Origin: a virus | Strand: one strand, 5' to 3' | IMG/VR virus record: IMGVR_UViG_3300044815_000127 | Span: 1-34,491 of that record | DNA: 34,491 nt | Part shown: in pieces, positions 16,499 to 23,190 of the stretch | Layout: each line of letters opens with the position of its first letter | Numbering within the stretch: the first letter of the stretch is position 1 | Position numbers and translations under genes: made by a program | The notes under the pieces: model-generated | Databases searched by the model: none | What the model was told of the DNA's origin: nothing | What the model saw: the letters and a program-made list of their open reading frames with translations, nothing else

Positions 16499-16785
16499 TT
16501 CTCTCTTCTCTCTGTTGGGGTACGGTACGGGCCGAGCGCCGCGATGTGCGCGCGAATCCTTTGGACACCGGGGTCATTCTTCACGAATTCGATCGCTTGT
16601 GGGTCGGTAATGGGTTGCAGGCTCAGATCGGCGGCATACTGCGCTGCTCCACCGCAGTATGAACAGATGGAGAGGCTTCCCTCCTCGGGGGCATCGGTGT
16701 GTCCGAGGGGGGCCGCGCCATCCATGGCGGCACCACAGGAAGGGCAGCGCGACATGGGCACGCTGTAGTCAATGAAGTCAGACAT
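16495..16785 (-). CDS. Small zinc-ribbon protein, partner gene of the VWA protein
   Basis: This 96-residue protein has MSRCPSCGAAMDG near the N-terminus and SICSYCGGAAQYA near residues 39-51, two CxxC knuckles about 25 residues apart that fit a zinc ribbon. The C-terminal half is helical (DPQAIEFVKNDPGVQRIRAH). The start ATG follows AGAGGGAATC. Translational coupling (ATGA) to the VWA gene suggests a joint function. TerY-type VWA proteins elsewhere also occur beside zinc-ribbon partners, but a direct relation is not shown here. Confidence 0.65.
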   Translation of the reverse strand: MSDFIDYSVPMSRCPSCGAAMDGAAPLGHTDAPEEGSLSICSYCGGAAQYAADLSLQPITDPQAIEFVKNDPGVQRIRAHIAALGPYRTPTERREK

Positions 16786-16924
16786 GATTCCCTCTTATTC
16801 CTTTGGGGCGAGGGGTATCCCTCGGTTCATCTGCCTGCGGGCGGGAATTGTCGGGGGCGGGATAGATGCGCGACAAGAACTCTTGCCGGTATCGCTCGTC
16901 AGCCTGTCGCTGGGTCTCAGCCAC
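16778..16924 (-). CDS. Very small coupled gene (48 aa), unrecognised
   Basis: A GTG at 16924 overlaps the end of the upstream gene and the frame ends at TGA (16780-16778), eight bases inside the zinc-ribbon gene. The product is charged and Pro-rich: VAETQRQADERYRQEFLSRI, then YPAPDNSRPQADEP, ending KGIRGNHV. It fills what would otherwise be a 130-base gap in a block where genes overlap throughout, and it keeps the same overlap style. Function unknown. The start is the only plausible one. Confidence 0.55.
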   Translation of the reverse strand: MAETQRQADERYRQEFLSRIYPAPDNSRPQADEPRDTPRPKGIRGNHV

Positions 16925-17093
16925 GGTTGCCCCGCTCCGCGTCTTCGCGCTTTCGCTGTCGCACCCACGGCGGTTCGTAGGTGTCCATCACCCGCTCCGC
17001 GTGGGCGCGCTGCTCGCGGCTATATCCCTGTGGGCGGCGGCAGACCTCGCAGGAGCCGGAGGCGCAGCACTCGAAGTCGTCATCGTCATACAT
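16917..17093 (-). CDS. Small Cys-rich protein (58 aa)
   Basis: The ATG at 17093 overlaps the upstream stop (ATGTATGA). The longer open frame upstream of it is a shadow of the neighbouring gene. The product opens MYDDDDFECCASGSCEVCRR, with cysteines at 9, 10, 15 and 18 that could bind a metal, followed by a helical, basic end (YSREQRAHAERVMDTYE). No family recognised. Confidence 0.6.
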   Translation of the reverse strand: MYDDDDFECCASGSCEVCRRPQGYSREQRAHAERVMDTYEPPWVRQRKREDAERGNRG

Positions 17094-17340
17094 CGGCGGT
17101 GCCCTCCTTACCCTGAGATTGGCGCAGCAGCGCATCGGTAACGTCGCGCACAGAAACACCCGCCGCCGCGCAGGTGCGTCGCAGCGCCGATGCGAGCAGC
17201 GACGGCAGCGGCTCAGCCAGACGGTCGAAGTCGATTGGAGCGCCGTACTGGACACTCGGCCCGAGCCTGTCGGTGTTCGACTCGCGGATCTCGATCTCCG
17301 TATCTTCTCCGAGTTGCACTTGCATTCGGACGTTCGCCAC
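17086..17340 (-). CDS. Unrecognised 84-aa protein
   Basis: The start is a GTG at 17340 with AAGGA eight bases upstream. The longer frame reaching 17412 lies within the preceding gene. The N-terminus is a beta strand set (VANVRMQVQLGEDTEIEIRE), and the C-terminal half is helical (LPSLLASALRRTCAAAGVSV). It ends four bases inside the next gene. Position suggests an early or middle regulatory or accessory role, but no motif supports one. Confidence 0.6.
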   Translation of the reverse strand: MANVRMQVQLGEDTEIEIRESNTDRLGPSVQYGAPIDFDRLAEPLPSLLASALRRTCAAAGVSVRDVTDALLRQSQGKEGTADV

Positions 17341-17342
17341 GG

Positions 17343-17525
17343 TCAGTCCTTCGCTTTCGGTTCGGTGGTGCCTAGATCGGCGGCTAGCGCCCTGTTGATG
17401 CACTTCGCGCAAAGGTGCTTTCCTGTGCTGACTTCGCGCCAGCCCTCAGTCATTGCAGTGTCGCCTCCCTTTAGCTCGCGCTGCCTCTTGCATCCATCGC
17501 AGGTCTGGATCACCTGTAGCGTCAT
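17343..17525 (-). CDS. Small zinc-ribbon protein (60 aa)
   Basis: The ATG at 17525 follows AGAAGGAGAACAGCT. The product has CDGCKRQRELKGG near residues 9-21 and GKHLCAKCINRAL near 40-52, two CxxC pairs with a WREV strand between them, the plan of a single zinc ribbon. It is coupled by ATGA to the upstream gene. Such proteins may bind nucleic acid or support another protein. No family name is offered. Confidence 0.65.
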   Translation of the reverse strand: MTLQVIQTCDGCKRQRELKGGDTAMTEGWREVSTGKHLCAKCINRALAADLGTTEPKAKD

Positions 17526-17917
17526 AGCTGTTCTCCTTCTGTGGTCGGAAGATCGGGTGACTGTGGATCGTACGTTGCAGGTGTCGGCCTTGCGCTGACG
17601 AACCAATGGCGCGGCATCACCCCGGGGAATGACTCGAGAAACTCGATCAGGTGCCATGGGACGCCCTTGCGGAATTCGAGCCACGGAACGATGGGTAGCC
17701 CGGCCGTCTCCACGCGATAGCGCGCGGCCCCACGATCACAGCCCGTCGAGACGCGCGTCAGGCCGACGGCGTCACGCATGGGCAGGTCGAGGTCGGTGAG
17801 CCAGACGAGCGTGTCATTACCGGGCTTGATCAGGCCGCTTCCGTAGATGCCGGGGTGACCGTGATCGAGACAGGTGTAGTGGTAGAGGGCTTTGGGAACC
17901 TCGGGGATGAGGCTCAC
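17522..17917 (-). CDS. Unrecognised 131-aa protein with an HYT motif (possible ADP-ribosyltransferase-like fold)
   Basis: The start is a GTG at 17917 overlapping the upstream TGA (GTGA). The N-terminus PKALYHYTCLDHGHPGIYGS is followed by GLIKPG and LVWLTDLDLPM. A Y-H-Y-T element, a following 'I..SGLI' helix end, and a hydrophobic strand with Thr are the opening arrangement of several NAD-using enzymes (DarT-like, and RNA 2'-phosphotransferase-like proteins). A later CDRGAARYRVET strand and WHLIEFLESFPG helix could complete the fold. The usual catalytic Glu cannot be assigned with confidence. The gene is real by its coupling to both neighbours. The enzyme idea is an inference. Confidence 0.5.
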   Translation of the reverse strand: MSLIPEVPKALYHYTCLDHGHPGIYGSGLIKPGNDTLVWLTDLDLPMRDAVGLTRVSTGCDRGAARYRVETAGLPIVPWLEFRKGVPWHLIEFLESFPGVMPRHWFVSARPTPATYDPQSPDLPTTEGEQL

Positions 17918-18138
17918 GAGCCGTCCGCGCGGTCGAGGGGCACTGGTGGCTCCACCACGATGAATATCTTCACGCCCATCTGGTCGAACGCGTCGTCGCG
18001 CAGTCGGAACCGGGTGGTGTAATTCTGGTCGGCGTCGATCACGGGCTCGAGTTCGATGCCGTGTCTCATCGCCGCGCCCATAACCATGCCAGTGACCAGC
18101 GCGTGGCCGTCATCTTCGAAGTTATTGTTCTCTGCCAT
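17914..18138 (-). CDS. Unrecognised 74-aa protein
   Basis: The ATG at 18138 follows AGGAGAGAAG. The product is acidic, with a helix (DDGHALVTGMVMGAAMRHGI) and two beta strands (YTTRFRLRD, VKIFIVVEPP). It overlaps the HYT-motif gene by GTGA, so the two are co-translated. No family recognised. Confidence 0.6.
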   Translation of the reverse strand: MAENNNFEDDGHALVTGMVMGAAMRHGIELEPVIDADQNYTTRFRLRDDAFDQMGVKIFIVVEPPVPLDRADGS

Positions 18139-18159
18139 CTTCTCTCCTATTTGCGGGTG

Positions 18160-19119
18160 TTACTTCGGCACGCGTACGTCCAGTCGGTCGGCGACGCCCC
18201 CTGATTCGGTGTTACTGATGGTCCAGCGCACCACGACGCCGTCTGGGGTGACCCCCTCAACCCCCCGTAGATCCTCGCGTGCGGCCTCACGACGCTCTTT
18301 GGCGCCCTTCTCATCGTCCCGGTTCTCCACGAGGCGCCTGACGGCGTCCAGTGCCCGGGGATGGGTGATCTTGTTGGTCGGAACGTAGCCCTCCCAGCAC
18401 GCCGCGTAGAACGGGCACGAGATGGCGTAGCACCACGACTCCGGCTCGTCGCGCAGATAGGTCTGGCTGACCTTGGTGGCCAGCGCCGTCTGCACATCCA
18501 CCAGCCGGTCCTCCACCGCATCAAGGATGGCCAGTGCGACCTCGTAGGTGACCGACCAGACGAACGGCTCGTTCTCTTTGCCGGAGCGGTCGAGGTAGAC
18601 TAGGTGCCCGGTGGCATTCTTGTCGACGACGCCCTCCTGCACCTTGCCCACGAAGTAGCCGCTGATCTGCGCCTTCTCTTTGAAGGGTGGGCCCTCCCGC
18701 CTCACATCGGCCAAACCGTCCCGGGTCTTGAGGTCGATGATCCCGTCATTGGTACGCGCGTCAAGATGGCCCCGCACCGTAATGCCCGTGCGCGGCAGGG
18801 TAACCACCGCGTCCTCCTGCGTGTGAAAACCCATCTCACCGAGGATGCCTTCGATGTGATCTCCGATGGCGGTGCCCAGATACGCGGCCCACTTGAGCGA
18901 TTCGGGTGGGCCCTTGGGGTCGCCGGCGATCGTGGCCCGGACATACTCCCGGCAGCCACCCATCTCGCTCATGCCGAGGATGCGCTGGGTGGACTGCTTC
19001 GTGCGTGGGGCATTCTGCTGCCAGTCACCGATGGCCGCCATGACCATCTCGCCGATCTCGAGGCCCTTGATGTCCGCCTCGACCTGCGTGGTCACGATGG
19101 CCACCCGGGAAGGAGCCAT
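18160..19119 (-). CDS. Cas4/RecB-like exonuclease (PD-(D/E)XK)
   Basis: The ATG at 19119 gives 319 residues. The frame runs on upstream, but there it shadows two other genes. The nuclease core reads GHLDA with D120, then GIIDLKTR with D129 and K131, then QISGYFVG with Q151 and Y155, the signature of RecB/Cas4 nucleases. Cysteines fit an iron-sulfur cluster: C56 in EMGGCREY, then C230, C235 and C241 in WCYAISCPFYAACW. It probably resects DNA ends to make single strands for the adjacent Rad52-like protein. Coupled transcription with recombination genes supports this. Confidence 0.8.
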   Translation of the reverse strand: MAPSRVAIVTTQVEADIKGLEIGEMVMAAIGDWQQNAPRTKQSTQRILGMSEMGGCREYVRATIAGDPKGPPESLKWAAYLGTAIGDHIEGILGEMGFHTQEDAVVTLPRTGITVRGHLDARTNDGIIDLKTRDGLADVRREGPPFKEKAQISGYFVGKVQEGVVDKNATGHLVYLDRSGKENEPFVWSVTYEVALAILDAVEDRLVDVQTALATKVSQTYLRDEPESWCYAISCPFYAACWEGYVPTNKITHPRALDAVRRLVENRDDEKGAKERREAAREDLRGVEGVTPDGVVVRWTISNTESGGVADRLDVRVPK

Positions 19120-19325
19120 GGCAGCTTCTCGCCCGCCGCGTAGCGGAAGACCCCCGTCTTGCCCCCCCCCGGCCCGAGCTGGAGGCCGCCACCGTGGTAC
19201 CGAAGATCGCAAGCGCCGCCCTCGCGTATCTCGATGACCTCGTACTTGCAACCAAGGAAATCGTGCCACTTCGAACCGACTACCCACTGTTGGTCTGGCA
19301 CGTCTGGCGTGAATGTCGGGGTCAC
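19092..19325 (-). CDS. Unrecognised 77-aa protein between the annealing protein and the exonuclease
   Basis: The start is a GTG overlapping the upstream stop (GTGA). The product is beta-rich with many glycines: KWHDFLGCKYEVIEIREGG, then DLRYHGGGLQLGPGGG. It looks like a small SH3-like or barrel protein that could bind a protein or nucleic acid, but no family is recognised. Its last 28 bases overlap the exonuclease start, an unusually long overlap for this phage. Confidence 0.6.
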   Translation of the reverse strand: MTPTFTPDVPDQQWVVGSKWHDFLGCKYEVIEIREGGACDLRYHGGGLQLGPGGGKTGVFRYAAGEKLPWLLPGWPS

Positions 19326-20206
19326 TTCTCGCCCCCAAACCCGACGGCCATCTGCTCCCCGGCCTGCGCGAGGACATCCTGCGGAATGCTGGCGGCCCGG
19401 CGTTCGATGTCACGCTTGACCTCGCCGATTTTCTGGATCGCGATCAGCACGTCCTTCATCTGCTGCGTGGCCTGTGGGCCGAAACTCTGCTTGGCCTTGC
19501 GCCAGACCTCCAGCACCGCGTCGGCCGAGACGGCCTTATCGGCCAAGGTGATCCATACCTCCGGTGCCGCTGGCTGCTCGCTGTCGTCTTCGTCGTCACC
19601 CACGCCGGCGATCGCATCGTCTGGCGTGGGGTCCTTGGCATCCTTCCTCACGGCGATATCCGCGATGAGCGCCATCTGGCCGGGAGCGAACACGGTGCGC
19701 ACGATGTCCCGCACCGAGCCCTTGTTGTAGAGGGAGAGACCGAACTGCGTGCCGAGGTTCATGGCACAACGCTTGAGGGCGTCCGAGGCTGCCGTCTTGA
19801 GCGCGAAGTCCATGACGTCCCCGACGATCGCACCGGCCTGAGTGGATACGGCTGCCTCGGTGTAGACAGCGCCGGTCTGGAGAATCGTCAGCCTCATGGT
19901 GGCAAGCATGGTGACGCGCCGCGCGGTGGTGCCGCCGCCACTCTTGGGTACGTCGTTCTCGATCTCGACGACCTGCTTGTCGAGCATCTCTGCCGACCAG
20001 CTCGCGAAACCGAACACCCGGATCAGGCTGGCACGCACGTCCCATGCCTCAAGGTAGCTCAACTTCGAACCACCTTGACTGCGGTGGGCGATTCGGTTGG
20101 GATTGAGGTCGGCGATGAGCGCCTTGAGCTGATCCCGGGTCAGGCCGTCGACAAGCGCGACCTCCTCTACCTCGGGGGTTTCTGGGGAAGCGGGCTTTGC
20201 GGCCAT
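19322..20206 (-). CDS. Rad52-like single-strand annealing protein
   Basis: This 294-residue protein has the Rad52/Rad22 opening found in actinophage annealing proteins: NPNRIAHRSQGGSKLSYLEA, then WDVRASLIRVFGFASWSAEM near residues 55-74. The core continues with ARRVTMLATMRLTI, a VSTQAGAIVGDVMDF strand-helix, and SDALKRCAMNLGTQFGLSLY near 150. The linker is acidic (VGDDEDDSEQ) and the C-terminal part is helical. The protein should coat and anneal single-stranded DNA made by the neighbouring exonuclease. A CACCAACAGAGAACGGA leader precedes the start. Confidence 0.85.
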   Translation of the reverse strand: MAAKPASPETPEVEEVALVDGLTRDQLKALIADLNPNRIAHRSQGGSKLSYLEAWDVRASLIRVFGFASWSAEMLDKQVVEIENDVPKSGGGTTARRVTMLATMRLTILQTGAVYTEAAVSTQAGAIVGDVMDFALKTAASDALKRCAMNLGTQFGLSLYNKGSVRDIVRTVFAPGQMALIADIAVRKDAKDPTPDDAIAGVGDDEDDSEQPAAPEVWITLADKAVSADAVLEVWRKAKQSFGPQATQQMKDVLIAIQKIGEVKRDIERRAASIPQDVLAQAGEQMAVGFGGEK

Positions 20207-20244
20207 GGTGTATCCGTTCTCTGTTGGTGGATCTGTACTGTCTA

Positions 20245-20793
20245 TCAGGGGTAGATGACATTGGCCGGGTCAAGGCCCGCCGCTCGCGCCCGGGTGCAGG
20301 TCCGGCACTTACGCCGGATACCACCGCTGGGCGTGGGATAGGTGTAGAGGTTGCCCTCCACATAGGGATGTCCCTGCGGGCAGAACATCAGGGCAACCTC
20401 GCGCTGCCAGCCGTTCAGCCCCCCTCGACGTCGCCTCACCAGCCGTGCGTGGGCACAGACGTGGCAGCGGTGGGCACCCCATGGCGTGCGGTCCCGCACG
20501 CCATAGACGTGGCCATTGCGGCAGTGCGTAACCACGTTGTAGGGCTTGTCCGATGGAAAGTAGTGCCACGGGTTGACGCAGCCGAAGGTGTCGCATTTCT
20601 TGAGCAGGAAGTGCGGCAGGTCGTAGAAGACCCGACGGTAGATCTGGCGGTGCAGGTAGATCCTGAGCTTGTCACGGGTGACGAGGATGCGCCCCTTGTC
20701 GTCGAAACTCGACTGGACAGGGGGCAGCACGCAGGCGTTCGGCGCGGCGAACACCGCGTCAACGAGTCGGTCTTCCGTGGCAAGCGAGATCAC
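20245..20793 (-). CDS. HNH endonuclease with two added Cys2-GH zinc knuckles
   Basis: A GTG at 20793 overlaps the previous stop (TAGTG), giving 182 residues. The frame upstream is a shadow. The centre reads LPHFLLKKCDTFGCVNPWHY, an HNH_3-like motif with H61, C67, C72, N74 and H77. Two similar units follow: CRNGHVYG...CHVC (91-113) and CPQGHPYV...CRTC (138-166). This is a common plan in actinophage HNH proteins. It may be a recombination or packaging-linked nuclease, or a free-standing homing endonuclease. There is no strong ribosome binding site, so translation probably depends on coupling. Confidence 0.7.
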   Translation of the reverse strand: MISLATEDRLVDAVFAAPNACVLPPVQSSFDDKGRILVTRDKLRIYLHRQIYRRVFYDLPHFLLKKCDTFGCVNPWHYFPSDKPYNVVTHCRNGHVYGVRDRTPWGAHRCHVCAHARLVRRRRGGLNGWQREVALMFCPQGHPYVEGNLYTYPTPSGGIRRKCRTCTRARAAGLDPANVIYP

Positions 20794-21293
20794 TATGTGG
20801 CAGCCGTTCTTGCGAGGTAGGGATGGAGCACCGGGAAGAGGTCGGCGCCGTGCTTGAAAGCTGCATCGACCGATCTCACTTTGGCGAGATATCGCTTTCG
20901 GAGTTTCTCCTTGCGCTCGGCCAGCCCTCGCAAGAACGTCACATCCTGCTGGGCGCCGACGAGGTTCTCTCGGCACTCGCCTAGTGCACCCTCGAGCCGG
21001 TGCGCGTACGCCTCCAGCTGTGGGCGACTGATGGTCTGCACGCTGAGTACGCGGCCGTGACGTCGGGGTGCTATCTCGATGGCGGTGCCGACGTAGGGCA
21101 CGAGGTCGTGCGCCTGTGTCACGTCCTCAAGTAGGTCAGGGCGCTCCTGTGCGATGTAGAGCGCGGCCTGCCAGACCGTCTTACGGTAGTGATGGACCGC
21201 GATCGAGACGAGCTTGGACAGGCCCCAGAGGATGAGGAAGACGACCGCCATAGCCGGTATCCCGACGAGTGCGGCGTTGAAAGTTTGCTCCAT
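20793..21293 (-). CDS. Membrane-anchored coiled-coil protein
   Basis: The 166 residues start at an ATG behind GGAGTAAATC. Residues ~7-30 form one membrane helix (ALVGIPAMAVVFLILWGL). A central domain follows, and then a long charged helix (YAHRLEGALGECRENLVGAQ, then GLAERKEKLRKRYLAKVRS), likely a coiled coil in the cytoplasm. It sits between RusA and HNH genes, so it could tether replication or recombination to the membrane, but this is inference from position. Confidence 0.6.
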   Translation of the reverse strand: MEQTFNAALVGIPAMAVVFLILWGLSKLVSIAVHHYRKTVWQAALYIAQERPDLLEDVTQAHDLVPYVGTAIEIAPRRHGRVLSVQTISRPQLEAYAHRLEGALGECRENLVGAQQDVTFLRGLAERKEKLRKRYLAKVRSVDAAFKHGADLFPVLHPYLARTAAT

Positions 21294-21296
21294 GAT

Positions 21297-21689
21297 TTAC
21301 TCCATGAGGTAGAGGCGAACTTCCGTTCGCGGGTTCGCTGCGTCAACGAACTTGTCGACGTGCGCGGACCATATTTGCCCGTCGTCTTTGTAGGCGACGA
21401 GGTTCAGCCCGTCGGAGACGGTCTTGCCGATATTGTCCCAGTCCCGAGTCCTGAGGTCTGGGACATAGGCGTCTACTTCGAGACGAAGTCGAACCTTCCC
21501 TTCTGCGATCAATGCCGGTGGATAGCGGGTGCGATCTCGCCACCCAGCCATGAATGCCCAGCCGATCTTCTCTTCGGCGGCGAGCGTTTCCTTCGGCGTG
21601 TAGGTCTTACCGTTGGCACCGTGCCGGGGACGCTGTTTGGGGACGGGTGTCCCGGGCACGGTGAAGTGGGCGACTAGTCGATTGGTCAT
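21297..21689 (-). CDS. rusA: RusA-like Holliday junction resolvase
   Basis: The 130 residues match RusA: a PVPKQRPR loop near residues 15-22, RDWDNIGKTVSDGLN with D83, D85, K89 and D93, and YKDDGQIW with D102 and D103, together the metal-binding acidic cluster and essential Lys of the family. The dimeric enzyme cuts four-way junctions formed in recombination and replication. The start ATG lies inside the flank of CTAG dyad copy 3, so a protein bound there would directly block its translation or transcription. Confidence 0.9.
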   Translation of the reverse strand: MTNRLVAHFTVPGTPVPKQRPRHGANGKTYTPKETLAAEEKIGWAFMAGWRDRTRYPPALIAEGKVRLRLEVDAYVPDLRTRDWDNIGKTVSDGLNLVAYKDDGQIWSAHVDKFVDAANPRTEVRLYLME

Positions 21690-21704
21690 CTAGCGGCTAG
21701 GTGC
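21672..21704. repeat. CTAG dyad copy 3 with extended flank
   Basis: The core CATCTAG-CGG-CTAGGTG occupies 21687-21703 (one G-T pair in the arms). The flank 21672-21693 matches copy 2 at 18 of 22 positions. It covers the RusA start codon and the stop codon of the small membrane gene upstream. Confidence 0.7.
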
Positions 21705-21804
21705 TTGCTGCCCAGACGAAGCCGATGGTGATCAAGCCAAGGGCGTAGCCGACAGCGAAGATCACAATCACCGCGATCAGGGCGTTGCGATTGGAGGTCT
21801 TCAT
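21697..21804 (-). CDS. Tiny single-pass membrane protein (35 aa)
   Basis: The ATG at 21804 follows GAGAGAAGTGGCTCG and the TAG is at 21699-21697. The product has a charged start (MKTSNRN), one membrane helix (ALIAVIVIFAVGYALGLITI) and a short tail ending WAAST. It fills the gap between RusA and the next gene, and its hydrophobicity is not what a random frame would give. Small phage membrane peptides of this kind may affect host membranes or other proteins. Function unknown. Confidence 0.6.
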   Translation of the reverse strand: MKTSNRNALIAVIVIFAVGYALGLITIGFVWAAST

Positions 21805-21805
21805 C

Positions 21806-21835
21806 GAGCCACTTCTCTCATGAAGTGACTGGCTC
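21806..21835 (-). other. Bulged hairpin at a gene junction
   Basis: GAGCCACTTC (21806-21815) pairs with GAAGT (21822-21826) and, after a four-base bulge, GGCTC (21831-21835). It spans the stop of the 83-aa gene and the leader of the tiny membrane gene. It might modulate translation of the latter, but chance is not excluded. Confidence 0.3.
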
Positions 21836-22069
21836 AATCTCGATCTCAGGAGCAAGGAAGTCACCCTCTCGGATTTCAGCCTCGACCACCGGGATGAAGG
21901 TGTCGAACAGGCCCATGGGGATGGACAGCACGACCTTCACGGCTACCTGTCCGGCAGCCAGTTTTGGCTTCGTGGCACGAATGGTAACGATGCGTGGCGG
22001 GTCGTAGCGCCAGCGGGGACGCTCCAGTATCAGGTAGCAAGAACTCTTGCGGATATCGGTATCGGTCAT
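21818..22069 (-). CDS. Unrecognised 83-aa protein next to SSB
   Basis: I chose the ATG at 22069 over a GTG at 22078 because GGGTGGACGAA stands in front of it. The product is beta-rich: KSSCYLILERPRWRYDPPRI, then GQVAVKVVLSIPMGLFDTFI, ending in an acidic strand. It is directly downstream of SSB and probably co-transcribed. No family recognised. Confidence 0.6.
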   Translation of the reverse strand: MTDTDIRKSSCYLILERPRWRYDPPRIVTIRATKPKLAAGQVAVKVVLSIPMGLFDTFIPVVEAEIREGDFLAPEIEIEPVTS

Positions 22070-22079
22070 TTCGTCCACC

Positions 22080-22529
22080 CTAGAACGGGTATTCGTCAGC
22101 TGCGGACGACTGCTCGGTGGGCTGGCTTGCTGCCCGCTGGTGAGTGTCGGCCTGATTACGGTTGGTCTGCTGGCGGGTCACCTGCGCGGTGGCGTACTTG
22201 AGCGATGGACCGATCTCATCGACCTCGAGCTCGAGGCTGGTGCGCTTCTCTCCCTCGGCCGTCTCGTAGCTGCGCTGCTTGAGGCGACCACTGGCGATGA
22301 CGCGGGAGCCCTTCGTGAGGCTGCCGGCGACGTGCTCGGCGAACTCACGCCAGCAAGATGCTCGGAGAAAAAGGGGTTCGCCATCCTTGTACTCATTGGC
22401 TGCCCTGTCGTACTCGCGCGGCGTGGAGGCGATGGTGAAGTTGGCCACCGCCAAACCAGTCTGGGTGAAGCGAAGCTCGGGGTCTGCGGTGAGGTTCCCG
22501 ATGACGGTGACGACCGTCTCTCCTGCCAT
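22080..22529 (-). CDS. ssb: Single-stranded DNA-binding protein (SSB)
   Basis: The 149 residues form an OB fold of the bacterial SSB family: [20 protein letters not shown], then [47 protein letters not shown] and [16 protein letters not shown] Gln/Ser-rich linker leads to SAADEYPF, a slightly changed form of the acidic DDxxPF tip that recruits partner proteins. It protects single-stranded DNA in replication and works with the exonuclease, annealing protein and RusA downstream. It is the first gene of its minus-strand unit and has a long AT-rich leader. Confidence 0.93.
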   Translation of the reverse strand: MAGETVVTVIGNLTADPELRFTQTGLAVANFTIASTPREYDRAANEYKDGEPLFLRASCWREFAEHVAGSLTKGSRVIASGRLKQRSYETAEGEKRTSLELEVDEIGPSLKYATAQVTRQQTNRNQADTHQRAASQPTEQSSAADEYPF

Positions 22530-22687
22530 GTTCTGTCTCGTTTCGTATCGGTGGGTTTCCCCACGTTTTTAGTGTAAACAAGTGTAGCACAGAATAGACC
22601 GTGCCGCGAGGGGCAATCCGGCGCTGGGGTGCGAGAATGGTCTGGACCGGGGGGCCATGGGGTCCTCCATGAGATTGGAGCACTTCC
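22530..22687. promoter_or_regulatory. Divergent intergenic control region
   Basis: The 158 bases separate the SSB unit (minus) from the membrane-protein unit (plus). Around 22563-22600 the sequence is unusually AT-rich and holds two AGTGTA copies exactly 10 bases apart (22571-22576, 22581-22586). Read on the minus strand these give TACACT, an acceptable -10 hexamer, but no convincing -35 is seen. No clear plus-strand promoter is recognised. It is the natural place for the promoters of both units. Confidence 0.55.
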
Positions 22688-23176
22688 ATGCATGCGATCT
22701 ATGACGCGGTGACCGGGGCGACCAGCCTCATCACGTCGTCCATCAGCTGGGTTGACATAGTCTCAACCCTCGTCCTACCCCTGATCCTGCCAACGCTGGT
22801 TGGCCTCGCCACGAACTCGAAATGGCCGACTCTCGCCAAGCGTCTCTCGCTGGGGGGCCTGACGCTGATAGCCACGGTACTCCAGAACCTCGTCGAGGCA
22901 GCCGTGTCGAACACGCCGTACGACATCGGCATGGGACTGGTCCAGTTCCTCGCCACATGGGGACTGGCGGAACTCGCCTACTACGGCCTGCTCAAGGCTC
23001 CGATCACCGTGTCAGAGCCGCAGCTCATCGAGGCCACGCCAGTACCGGACGACCTCGACTCGCTCACCAAGGCACAGCTGGTCAACTTCATCCAGAACGT
23101 CCCCGTGGCCACCGTCTCGGTGGCTGATCCACCCAAGTCGATCGCCTCGGTGATCGCGGTCGTCGGCAACAAATAG
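22688..23176 (+). CDS. Membrane protein, possible holin or lysis protein
   Basis: The 162 residues contain about three hydrophobic helices: VDIVSTLVLPLILPTLVGLA, RLSLGGLTLIATVLQNLVEA, and MGLVQFLATWGLAELAYYGL. The C-terminal 60 residues are soluble (DDLDSLTKAQLVNFIQNVPV). It starts a plus-strand set of three membrane genes. Clustered small membrane proteins in actinophages commonly form the lysis cassette, so a holin role is likely but not proved. The ATG has only a weak binding site (GATTGGAGCACTTCC). Confidence 0.55.
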   Translation: MHAIYDAVTGATSLITSSISWVDIVSTLVLPLILPTLVGLATNSKWPTLAKRLSLGGLTLIATVLQNLVEAAVSNTPYDIGMGLVQFLATWGLAELAYYGLLKAPITVSEPQLIEATPVPDDLDSLTKAQLVNFIQNVPVATVSVADPPKSIASVIAVVGNK

Positions 23177-23190
23177 CCCTCGGGGGGATC

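Noticed and set aside
22751-22780. TTGACA hexamer resembling a -35 box
   Set aside because: It lies inside the first membrane-protein gene, no proper -10 follows at 16-18 bases, and no gene starts just downstream.
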